Shown here: in pieces, positions 35,415 to 47,260 of the stretch
How the letters are laid out: each line of letters starts with the position of its first letter
How positions within the stretch are numbered: position 1 is the stretch's first letter
Source: Crambe crambe
Taxonomy: Eukaryota; Porifera; Demospongiae; Poecilosclerida; Crambeidae
Direction of reading: 5' to 3'
DNA length: 64,000 nt
NCBI GenBank assembly: GCA_963924555.1
Contig: OZ004592.1
Span: forward strand, 186,001-250,000
The notes under the pieces: model-generated
Databases searched by the model: none
What the model was told of the DNA's origin: nothing
The model's input: only the letters and a program-made list of their open reading frames with translations
Program-made: the position numbers and the translations under genes

Positions 35415-37161
35415 ATGAAATGGTATTGTGCAAAACTCACCTTGCTAGCTCTGAGCTTAAGTTTATGGTTGCTTGGTAGTGTGAAATGCGAATTAAGAAG
35501 GCCTGTGCTCAGAAAACCGCTGGGAAGTCGATGGACAGGTTGCTACTTCATTGTCTTGAAGGACAAAACTACTGAAGATGAGATGCAAGATTTAATGAAC
35601 ACAGTATCCAAACTTGCCACAGGGGGAATGATATACAACATGGTTCACAAGATATCCAAAGCATTCACAGTAAAACTTTCACCCTACTCATTAGAACTGG
35701 TGAGTCTTAGCTGGTGCTGAAATTGTAAGATTGTAAAACATAGTTCTTGCTGATAGGTGAGGAGGCTGCCTGCTGTGGACTATATTGAGGAAGAAGGCTA
35801 TGCAGTTGGGGAGCAGATTAATCCAGAATGGCACTTGGATCGATTAGATCAAGTTGGATCTCATTTGGACTCTACATATAGGCCAATTGGGGATGGCAAA
35901 GGAGTGGATGTCTATATTCTTGATTCGGGCATTAACTACGACCATGAAGAGTTTGAATATCGTGCAAAATATGCAGGAAGAGATCCAACAGATGAATACA
36001 ATGTCCTCCTTGCTAACAATGCAGCTCCTCTGTTAGGTCGTGATTGTCACGGCCATGGGACTCATGTGGCCAGTCTCTGTGGGGGGAAGACGTATGGCTC
36101 TGCTAAGAAAGTGACTTTATACAGTGTGAGAGTACTGGGTTGTGACAATACTGGTCCATGGGGCATCATACTTCGAGGATTGGAACATGCAGTGGAAATG
36201 GCAGGGAGGACTCACCGACCATCCATCCTCTCCATGTCTTTGGGTGGCCCACACAATCAGGCGGTGGACGAGGCCTTGACCAATGCCATCAATGGTGGTA
36301 TCCATGCAGTGGTTGCAGCTGGCAATGGACGAGTAGATTCTTGTACTTACACCCCATCCAGAAACAATAAGACCATCACAGTAGGTGGAACTAGACTTGG
36401 TGATGGACTCTATTTATTGAGTCCTGGGACAAATTTTGGAAGGTGTGTGGATATATTTGCACCTGGAGAGAGGATCTTGGCTGCAAACTTTAGATGTAAT
36501 ATGTGCTCTAAAGTGTTGAGTGGGACGAGCATGGCTACACCACTGGTGAGTGGTCTTGCTGCTATCAAACTCAGTCGGGAACCACTTATGAAACCAGATA
36601 GACTGAAAAGGGAATTGCTTGAGGAAGCAACTCTCAACATCATCAATTTCCAAGGAATTGATGAAGATTTAAGAGCAGCCACTCCTAACAGATTGGTTAC
36701 CATAGAAGGTAGGAAAATGGTTTAGCAGTTTTTCTTATGTGAAGCTTGTTTGCATAGGGATGTGTGGAGAGAAGGGCTCCTCACTCAATAGGGCCGATAT
36801 CTCCTCACCCAACTTTCCCGGGTCATACCCGCCCCACTTGGACTGTCGGTGGGAAATAGGTGGAGAAGAAGGGATCAGAGTCAGACTCAATCTCCTCTTT
36901 ATCAACTTGGAACAAAACTATGATGTCTTGAGAGTGTACGACGGTTACTGTGGCAACCAATCTGGTCTAGTCAGAGAGTTCACAGGTAATGAGGTCAGAG
37001 TTTTGGGAGGCTAACTGAACATTTTTCTTCCAGGGAACATTGGCCATACCAACTTTAGTTTCTCTTCTACTAACACTCAAGTGTGTGTTGAGATGACTAC
37101 AGATGGTCTCACTGCTGGAACGGGGTTCAACGGCTCTTACATCAAGCTTATGCCAAACTAA
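35415..37161 (+). CDS. Secreted subtilisin-like protease with I9 propeptide and CUB domain (copy B)
   Basis: Four exons join to 530 residues: 35415-35699, 35757-36708, 36758-36985, 37034-37161. It is nearly identical to copy A from signal peptide to CUB domain. The triad is complete (ILDSGI, GHGTHVAS, GTSMATP), and here the residues after the catalytic serine are the more usual ATP, and SMSLGGP replaces SMSWSGG of copy A. The gene ends with YIKLMPN right after the CUB domain, so it lacks the C-terminal repeats. Changes cluster around the substrate-facing loops. Intron positions and phases are the same in both copies, which shows duplication of the whole gene rather than retroposition. Confidence 0.9.
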
Positions 37162-37429
37162 CCACCTGTTATCGATATTCTCCCATTGTTAATTAACTTT
37201 CCATCATTGTTTTGAATAATATTATTTTTATTATTGTTTTGAGACAGGATGATTGAATCAATAGAGGTAGCCATACTCATAAATACATTGAACAACGTCC
37301 ATAAACCACCAATGACTTGAGTGCATATTAGTTATCCTGGACAATAGCCAGACCATACTTAGAGCAAAAGTTGAAGACAACAGTATGTATTAATCCATGC
37401 TGTACTTGTGCTATGCGGATGCAAAGGAG

Positions 37430-40012
37430 CTACACGAACCCAAAGGTTTTTGTCTTGATGGCAGTGAGGAGACGAGCTCTAAGAATAGTCTTGGAACTAT
37501 AAAGGGGGAGGTAGAGACGAGAGATGCAGGTATTGGCCGTGGGGAACTGTTGGTCATCTGGAGGTCTGATGGTCACACTTGGTCTTGGTTGATAGGAATC
37601 AACGCTGGCTGGGAGGACAGGACTACTACTCCAGAAGTAAAGCAAGTCCTGTCTCTCTCGCTGAGACATTCGTTCAAGCACAGCCCAAAACCAGCCCTTG
37701 AATCGAGACAATGCATCCATCTCCTTGTCTGCACAAGGAGAGAGTTGAAAGGACCATGAACAGAGCAACAAAATTAATAATAGTGTTAGAGATGTACTTA
37801 CGGCTCTCGTCATCAAAAACTGTTATCCCTCGAAGAATATCTATATCGATGTGAGGACAACCACAGAGTATCAGTCGCAGGTCCTCTGCTGTCAGAGGAC
37901 CACTAAATGCAGAGAGTGGTAACACCTCCTGCAGACCCCTTGACATCTCCTGCAAACAGTGACAGTGCATTATTATTAAATCTTCCTTCTCTCACTCATA
38001 CCCACCTGGAGAGGCTCCTGACACACTTTCACCATCCTGAGCTCAGCATACTTCTTTACGTAGTCATAAACATTGCTGGGAGTGACAGGGACATTGGAAC
38101 CGCCTTCCTCCAGTTCGCACACCTTCCCTCCTTCTTCAAGACTCAAGGTCACCACAAAGGTCAGGCCGAGGGAGGCCAACAACTCCTCTCCATTGTCTTC
38201 TCGGGAATCCAAGATCATCTTTCGGAGACTCTCGTACACAGGGGGGTCAAAGAAGGCCAAGTCATGCCAGCTCACCTGATATTACCCATATAAAATCATT
38301 TTCTAAGGCATATATTCCATTCTTGATTGTTAAATTTGGCCCAAGAGTTCCATTGTATGAGTGGCACAGTGGTTCTGAAAGGGAATGTCTGACCTGGCGA
38401 TAGATGAGGTACTTGAAGACATGGCGACACAGTGTGAGGGGCATGATCTCAGTGTGGAGGAGACACAGTCCAATCAGCCGACCAATGTTGCGATAAGAGT
38501 TGAGTCTCAGGGGAGAACTGGGCCCAGCCCTGGGGGCATAGTAACCTGCTCGTCCTGGCTGGTAAAACAAGGGTGGATCTGATGTAAATCTGGAAAAAGA
38601 AAAAAACCTACAGCTCACTCCATAGCATTTTCACAAACTAACTCTTTATCAAAAGATTTCTTTGAAGTGGAGGAGCCTCCTTTATTAGAGCTGCCATGTT
38701 TGTCCTTTGTCTTTCCCACTTTGCCACCCCCTCCCTCGCTCCCCTTGGAACTCCCTCCTGTCTCCATGACAGCAGCGTTGGGTGAAAGGTCATAATGAGG
38801 GACTGGCTCATCAGCCAACACAGCCTGCAATTATCATAATCAGCAGTAGTGGAAGCGTAATATTATTATCGAGCCTACAGTACCTCAGCCATAGCTGTGA
38901 ACAAGCTTCGTAGGACTCCAGAACCCTCACCAGGCTCACCAGCAAAGGTCACCTTTACTCTGTGGACACAGAGTGGTGGGCTCCCGTACAGACCTGTCAC
39001 TGCTTGACGCTCACTGTACTGATTCAACATCGTAAAGAATCCTGGAAGAAGCTTCTCTCTAGATCTCTCCACCTATGGAATAGTGATTCATCATCCTGCA
39101 CATTATGCCTGCTGAACTAACTGACCTCAGCTACAATCTCCTTATGAGAGTTGGCTCTGAGGCAATCCATTTCCTTACGGAACTCTTTCTCTCTATGCTT
39201 AAAGTGCTGTTCCAATGACAACACAGAGTTCTTTTGCCGACCTGGTACGTAGAGAGAGAGAGAGATATTTGGTGGGAGATAAAGGGAGGGGCAATTGGTG
39301 AACAGTATTGCACTTACCCACAGTGTCCATGAAAGCTTGAGCAAATACCTCCAAACAGCCACCCCAACGACCCACCAAAATAGAGGCTGTCAACCGATGA
39401 CTGTCCCACCCACATATCTCATCATGTGACAGGACAATGGAGAGGGCAGGGTCCATGGGAGAAGTACTAGTAGGGGTCTGTTTGGGCCACACCTTCCCAG
39501 GGCCCCCAGGGTGCATGGCAAGGAGAGACTTGAGGGGGGAACTGGGGAGGGGACATTGAGGCCAATCCTGAAGTAGAGTGGACATCTGGTACCCAAAAAG
39601 CATCTCTTTATCTTGCGTGCCGTCCAAGAGGTGTGGCTTCTCTGCCAGGGGGAGTGCCTCAGCTAGCGGATCAAAGGGAGAAAGGGGAACTGTCCCGAGG
39701 CACACAACTGAATGAGATCTACGGAAAAATCGCAAGTGGGTGGGGTTAGAGGTAAAGGTGGTGGGCGTGGTCTGGGGAGATTCGATGGGAAATGGATGGG
39801 AGTATTGGAGGAGGTAGAACAGAGCATCGAAGCACCATGCCAAGTGTTCCATGCTGCCCATGTCCACAGCTGGGAGTATCCCACCATGCTCCTGGAACTG
39901 GCCCCTCAGCAGCGTCAGTGTGTAAGCAAAGAGGTCCTTACGAGACTGCACTACCTCAGAGGACGAGTCTGCCTTCTGAGGAGGATTGCGCACAAGCTGT
40001 GGAAGGATAATG

Positions 40013-40067
<55 letters not shown>

Positions 40068-43000
40068 TTCTGCATGTTGCAGTACCAAAACGAAGCTGGC
40101 TCTCTAAGATGTCCATTGATTTAAAGAGCCATGCCCACACCTCATGGAGCTCCTCCCACACGTAGTTATACATATTGGTCTGCAGAGACTCCTCGACAGG
40201 AAGAGTTAGGGGAGGCGTGGATGATGGGTTGCTCAGACGATTGTGGATGGTTTCCAAGGTGTCAGCCAGCTGGCGGATGAGTAAGGAGAAGGTCTTGGCT
40301 AAGAGTGAGGTGCTAGCACCTGTGCTAAGCATATTTCTGCTAAACAGAGACAACGTCAATGAAAGATGTCTTTTTTAAAATTTGCCTTACCTATGAATGG
40401 TAGAGGTGCGAGAGAGCCTGGCAGTATGGTGGTGATGGTGACTGTGGTGGGAGGGGCGGACGGCAGGAAGTGCCCAATGAGAGTCCTGCGCAGTTCTGTG
40501 AGAAGGAGGGGCCTCCAATAACCCATCATCGTCTGCCCTATAATCCAACACTGATACATCATCACCCACTGAATCAAGGTCTTCAGCATCGCTGGAGTCC
40601 TATCAATACAGTTGATAGTTTATGACCAATATTCTACTAGGACTTACTTGGTCAGAGAGATAGAGTAGGTTTGATTCAGGGGCTATGGCAGATCCACCAG
40701 TGTCCATAGGTGGCAAGACACCAGAGGATTCATCTTCCCCATCTCCCATCTCACTCTCGGTGTCCTGGTCACCAGTTCCTCCCTCACTACTCCCCTCGTC
40801 TTCGCAGGGAGGCATGCGGAGAAGAGACACAGGAGGCAGGCGGAACATCTCATCACTCACCTCACGCCGATCACTCATGCACAGTGGGTCTACAGGTCTG
40901 AAAAAAGTTTTTAAATTAACATTCAAATGTGAATCTAACCATTCAGCATTGTCTAGATTCACTTTTGACCAAAAATCAGTCACAAAAATTTCCCCCCAAT
41001 TTTCTATGAATCACTTTCGACTGTTATACCAGTCATGCAAAAAACATGCAAAACAGACTTGGGAAATTTCCAGCATTCAGCATCAAGCCATCACAGAGAA
41101 ACAGTTGGAAATTATAATTGATTGGGTCTTACCTAGCTATCCCCATGGTGACAGGAAGTATGAGTGCTCGTGCCATGGGCACAAGTTGATAGAGAGAGAG
41201 ATGAGCCAGGGATGAGAAAACATGGCGTGCTCGGTCAACTAAGGAAGAGCTAGAAGATGACCTATCAGGGAGAAGGGTGGTAAAGAGAGTCAGTAGAGCA
41301 TATTACTTACTGCTTCTTCCTGGAGGAAGAGGAGGAGAGGACAGGGGAAGATGAAGGGATGCTGGACGCCTCCATCTGACACACTGTGAACACTCTCACC
41401 ACTGACCGTAGAAATCTATTGGTCACTTCTTTACCCTCAGCCTGACTCTGTGCAGAACCAGTGTAGGTGTGGCTGATCAGTAAGGTCAACAGGCTTTCCA
41501 GGACCTATCGTAGGAAAATGGTCACATGACAGAAAAGGATAGTCACATGACAGTGATCACATGACAAGAAAACGATGGTAACATTACATAATACTTACTG
41601 ACCTTTGAGTTGAGTTTTGTTAAGAGGAGGTAAGTGAATGCATCTAGGGAGGTGGTACAGATTTGATTCTTGGCAGATGCCATCCCTCCTTCTTCAGACA
41701 TGCTCTCTGACATAAGGACAGCTTTGACACAAGGCCAGTTCTCCATCACAATACTAAGCCCCTTCTGGGCAAACTTGGGTGGAGGCAAGTCATACACTGA
41801 AATGTCTTCGGTGTGTGAGCGAGAAGAGCGATAGCTGGAGCCTGGTCGCAGTCCTGTGTAATGAGACTGCTCCTTCTGCTGGCGGACAAGGGTGGCTGCC
41901 AACATTCCCACCAAGTGCTCCTTCCTCCCATTCATACGTGTCCCCAAATTAGTGCAATTCAAGAGCTTATTTAGGAGGGACTTCCTCTCGTAGTTGCCCC
42001 CCGAGGCCAGAGAGCGACACTTGTCTCCCTCCCAACAGTCACAGTAAGCAGTGGGAGAGGCCCTCTTGAAGCTGCAGTCGTGACCACGATGACATGTGTA
42101 AGCACACTCGGTGCAGCAGCACAGTGAACCTGTCAACCCACATGTCCGACACTCGAAAATGTCCTGAATAAATACAACACACCAAAAGGTGAGAAAAATA
42201 TTAAAAAGTTCATTCTTCTATATGGGACAACTACATCAGAAAGAAACTTACCTGTTGTATGTGTTCCTCTCCTGTCCATGTGAAGGAACATGGGTCGTTG
42301 TGGCAGAGGATGAAGATAGGGTTGTCATCAGGGTGAGAGTCGGAGGGGTACAGCATGGAGAGGAGGAGGTCTTCCTGTCCCCTGGAGAGAGGATCTGCCA
42401 GATCCAACAACATCCGAGCTGTGCAGTAAGCCTGGAATCAGATGGGGGAAAATAAACAACTCAATCAAGCAGGGGCAGAGGAACAGATACCATTGACTCA
42501 CCTTTGATGCCACAGCAGACATGAATGGAGTATACCCATCCAAGTTCTTTTCCTGGAGAAGTTGAGTCAGCACTTCATGGTAGTCGTAGAGTGATGAGAT
42601 AAGATCCACAATATCATTAGCCGTGTCAGCAGCTGTCATGCCATCTCCAAAATCCTCTCCTTCCTCACTCATCCAATCTGAATAAAGCACACATCAGCTT
42701 AACCCATACCACTGACATCCCTTACCCATCCCATGAGACATACCACTCCCACTTGCCAACACCATCGCTTGCTTCATAATCTCCCGAAGCATCTTCCCCT
42801 TGGGCGTGGTCCGTGCAGCGACACCCCTTTTCTCTCCCTGGTTGGAAGGGGTAGGGTCAGGGGGTTTTCCTAGATGAGCCAAGACGTGGAATATGTTGCA
42901 GCCTCCAGAGCAGTGCTCCTTCAGAGCAGCAGTTAGGGCAATGGGATCTCCTGCAGAGAGAAAAAAAATAAATATGGGGACAGAAATCAAGAGAATATAG

Positions 43001-46000
43001 AAGATGTGGCTTCTACACAAGATGTGTACCTTTTCTTTTTTCGATGATGGTCTGGACAGCATGGAGGTCACAGCGGAGAATGGCAGGCATAAGCACTTGC
43101 TTCTGTGCCACCACACACACCAGACTACTACGTCCACTACACACACCCGCACTGACACACCAGACAGGAGGAAGGTTCTAATATTTACAAACAGGAAGAC
43201 CATGCATAGTGAGTGAATCACAACACTATTTATCAGCCTCACCAACAACTGAAGGTCACGGATATTTCCAATATTATTCTTGGAGATGGGAAAGAGACCT
43301 CCATGTTTGTCTATCAAAATCCCCAGGTAATTCCCAAGGCTGAAGCTGATGGGCATTAATTGGAGAGGTATTCCTTGCTTCACAAGGTACTTTGAACTGA
43401 GCTCGCTGAACTGGGATGTCTGGTAGAACTTGCCTGAGTCAAGGTTGAACAGGACAAAACGGAGCTGGCTTTGAGTCATGTACAGAGCATGGACGCCACG
43501 AGTGTCGCATGCCACAGACACAAGACTGTGGGACGGAGGAGGGCGGAGTCTACGAGGACAGTCTTGAATAAAGTAAGGAGTTTGGTATGAAGATGCTTCA
43601 GATGCAAGCTGGAAAAAAGAATGACCACATTCTCTAGATAGGGCAGACACTGTATTAGTGAAAGTTAACAACTGACCACTAGTTCTTCCTTGCGAAGGAG
43701 ACGACATTTGCTGATGTCTATTTGGGAGAGATCCTCATCCTGTAAAGCAGGATAGTGCACTGCCACGTAGTTCCCATCCAACTTGACCACTGTCCCCAAT
43801 TGAAGGTTGGTCACATGATCCACAAATATGACGTCACGCAAGGACCAATCCTCCAACTGTTGCTTCCTCCCTTCATTATCAACAAGCTCCTCAGAAAACC
43901 TGCGCTTAGTGCCTGAAATAAAGGTCATGAAAACTCGTATCACTCGAAGATCAGAACAATTAACAACAAATGAACCTATATGGGTGTTGTCCAAGTCAGG
44001 TGGCTGCTGGTAGTCCATTTCTTCTTCGTCAGTGGCCTCTTCTCCTTCTAGTCCACTGATGACTTTAAAAGTGCACCTCTCTGAGAGGGTGGGGCTAATG
44101 ACATTGCCCTGCAGCACACCACACTGGAGCTGACTGCCCTTAATGTGTAGGGCCTTCCCCCCTGCACTGTAGACTGGAGAGCTGCGGAGGCATACCTTGC
44201 TACCCTGTATCACACCTGATGACGACAAGCTGGAACTCGTCTGGTGGTATTTGAACTGCCGGATCTTGTCATGACTCTGAATAATGGATTGCTTGCGTTC
44301 AGCAAAGGGAAGCACTCCCCTTAGAAAAACAAGTACGACAATTAGGGCATAGCAAACCACTGATCTATACTCCACCTACCACCAAAATATCTTGCTGGAC
44401 TCGGTGATGACTGCGCTAACCAGCTCACTGACATGAAGCTGAGTAATGGCTTCTGTTCCAAGTTCTGGATAAAACTGTGCCTTCAGTTCCAGTTTCTGGG
44501 CCACACCTCTCACTTTTTCATCAGTCCAAGTAGCCAACTATTGAAGAGAATCATCGAGAGGGGCAGTCTTTAAAAAAAATCTTTTTTTGTCCTTACTTTT
44601 CCAGATTGTGTGACTACACTAGCTCGCAGGAATTTGCCTGATATTAACTTTATTTTCTCGTTCTGGAGGTGGAGACGTGCCTCAAGGGGGTGTGGTTGGG
44701 GTAGAGGGGTACCACTAGACCATACCCAACCATGCAACTTCCCCTCAGAATCGACAGCATAGAGTTCAGAGTGCAAACCAGCTATATGTTTGAATATCAC
44801 CCCATCCTGTATCACCATAGGAGACAACACTTATGACTAATCAGACAACCACACCCATTCCTACCTTGACCCCACCCCAATACTCAGGGCTTCCATCAAA
44901 GAGTAGTGGACCAGTGGGATCCTCCTTTTTCTTCTTGCTGCTGCTGCCACTCCCACTGCTGTTACCACCACTGGTGCTTGCTCCAGTCACCTTTGACCTT
45001 GTCCTCTTGCTCCTCTCCCGATCCCCTGTCCTAGAGCTGCCAGTGGTTGTCACATAGGGAGGAGGAGGAGGTGGCTGCACTGTTCCCCCCTCCCCTGACA
45101 AGGGGGCTCCAACTGAACTTCCTCCTCCAGCAGCTCCATCCCCAATACTAACCAGAGACCGCAGCTCATTCTGTTCCAACGAGACTACTGGATTTGATAC
45201 AGAAAGAGACAAATAGACAGACCTGTACCAATGGGTCACTGAACTCGTACAAGGCTACTCGGGACTCCCTCCCACCTGCCGAGTCTGCCCCTTCCTCTCG
45301 AGATCGACTAAGAGCTTCTTCCAATTCTTCCTCCCCTACTCCAACAAGACCAGACCCCAGTAGATTGAGCAACTCTTCTACACGCAAACATGCAAAGGCA
45401 CAGCACGCACTAACTCCACCCCCATCCCTACCCACACCCCAAATGCCACACCCACCTCCAGAAGGGATGCCAAGTCCAACGATTCCCTCGTCATGTTCCT
45501 CTCCGTCATCATCCTCACGTCCAAGCAAGTTGTTTAGTGCTTGATTCACATCCAAATTCTACCACAAATCAGTGTGATCATAATTATTATTACAGGGTTC
45601 TCCTCACGAGTTAACTCAACTGTTCTTTGGAGTTCTCTTATAACCGTTTCCCTTGACTTGTCCTGTAGGACAGACATGGCCTGGTCCACCAAGTCATCTG
45701 GGACTTCTGATGCTGGGATAACTGGCCAGCGAGCAATCAAGCCCCTTGTACCACCACGCCTCCTAAGCCATATCCTCCCACGATTGCTGAGACGGAGGTT
45801 ACTTCCTGCTCCACCAGAGTGATTTGACCTCAGTGAACCCCAGGTGTAGCTGATATACCATTAAATAGAGCACACCATCAAAAAAAAATCGCAACTTACA
45901 GAGTTCCACCAGAGGCAGAAGTCCTTTCTTCATTCTCAGGACGTGGCGAGGCACTCCTTGACCCTTCCAACCATAACGGATAACAGACACTTAATATACC

Positions 46001-46630
46001 TTGTAACTGAATTGTTGACTAAACTAATTTTTTTTCTTGCTTTGGTACATAAAAAGTGGGAAGGTTTAGCATGTAAAATGAAACACTAGGATATACCTAA
46101 TGATCTGGCACTTGATGTAGATGCTCCATCATCATCACTACAAGACACATGACAACATTAAGACTTGCCACCAGCTCAAATAAGTAACATACACACCTCT
46201 TTTCTTTGCTTGAGGTAGATGGGGCAGGAATGGAGGCAAGGGAAGGTAAGGCAGGGGGTTTTTCAGTGTAGCCTATCCGGCAAATCCTACCATCATCTAA
46301 CAGCACTACCACATGGTTCTCTCCCACCACACACTCTGACACTGAACACCCAGCAGGCAGGCTTGAAAATCTACAAAACAAGAGCGGTGGGGATTATTTG
46401 GGATTTACCTGCCATTGGGTTTATACCTTCCCTTGAGACCACATGGAGGGTCATTGGTGATGCCTTGAGACATGTCCTTTAGTCTGTGTAAATATAAGAA
46501 GAGAACTCATGCAATTAGCTAGCTGGTTTTTTTTAACGCCTCACTTCTCAACAATGGGGGCGCTTGTTCCAATGTTGCTGTTTATGAAGCAATATAAATA
46601 ACTGCTCCTCGCGGAAGCTGAGCTTGCCAT
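37430..46630 (-). CDS. UBR5: E3 ubiquitin ligase UBR5 (EDD/HYD), HECT type
   Basis: Large nuclear/cytosolic ubiquitin ligase recognising N-degrons. Start codon 46628-46630, stop 37430-37432, many short introns. In order: the N-terminal propeller piece [20 protein letters not shown] (about 46300), the UBA domain ([20 protein letters not shown], split between exons near 45600 and 45550), RCC1-like propeller blades (44300-44830), the UBR zinc box with [16 protein letters not shown] and [11 protein letters not shown] (42000-42130), acidic and serine-rich linkers (40600-41000), and the HECT domain. The latter shows [65 protein letters not shown], and the catalytic cysteine in [17 protein letters not shown], ending in TFGFV. 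The MLLE/PABC domain of vertebrate UBR5 is not found where expected. Exons were not all placed exactly. Confidence 0.95.
40016..40066. repeat. (CA)n microsatellite in UBR5
   Basis: About 25 CA dinucleotides lie in a UBR5 intron between exons that encode the region before the HECT domain. On the coding strand it reads GT repeats. Confidence 0.95.
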
Positions 46631-46774
46631 TGACCTTCTTTATAAAATACGACCTCAGAAATTAAAAATGATACAGCTTCATCTCTAGCTCGCAGAACTA
46701 GAAGCGTGGCTAATATTTCAATTAATGCCCACCTTCATGGCGACACCTTACCTATTGTGATCGGAACTTGTGAC

Positions 46775-47112
46775 ATGTCTGAAGCAGATGTGAGTACTTG
46801 TAATAACCAAGACTCTCAGTGTTTATTACTTTGTTTTGTTTGATGTAGAGTGAAACAGAGACTTCAGGTCAGATTGGAGGGGTGTCCAGAGAAGAGTACC
46901 CATGTGGTGGGTGTGGTCGGGATGTACAGGACAACCATGAAGCTATATACTGTGAGAGTGGGTGTGAGCGTTGGTACCATCGGGAGTGTACAGGGATGAG
47001 TCGAGTGGCATACAACCTACTAACAGGAGAGGACTCGGCAGAATGGGTGTGTGACAAATGTATCTCAAACAAAGCCATACCTACCATTAAGGTCGTCTCC
47101 AAATCCTCATGA
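46775..47112 (+). CDS. Small Pygopus-like PHD finger protein
   Basis: Two exons, 46775-46789 and 46849-47112, encode only 92 residues. After a short acidic N-terminus (MSEADSETETSGQ) the protein is one PHD finger of Pygopus type: YPCGGCGRDV, HEAIYCESGCERWYHREC, TGMSRVAYNLLT, and AEWVCDKC. The Cys4-His-Cys3 set is complete, and the TGM-x(4)-Y-x-LLT segment is specific to Pygopus, where the PHD reads H3K4 methylation and binds BCL9 in Wnt signalling. The N-terminal homology domain of Pygopus is absent, and the upstream 145 bp to the UBR5 start codon leaves no room for it except as an unseen distant exon. An upstream ATG near 46735 stops at once. Confidence 0.85.
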
Positions 47113-47260
47113 TATGATACACTCTAATTCATTCCTCATCCTCACATAAATAACACAGCCTCCCATTTTTATATGGTAAATTAAATTTTTGTTCTTTCGT
47201 TGTTAAAATACAAGTCCAAAAATAGAAAATGGTACTGTCAGATCAATAAAGGCATAAGGA

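Noticed and set aside
38590..38618. An apparent 29-nt intron in UBR5
   Set aside because: A better donor upstream (AAAGA|GTTAGT) gives a normal 53-nt intron with the same phase.
40685..41215. Long plus-strand open frame antisense to UBR5
   Set aside because: It mirrors the Ser/Asp-rich UBR5 linker on the opposite strand; composition explains the lack of stops.
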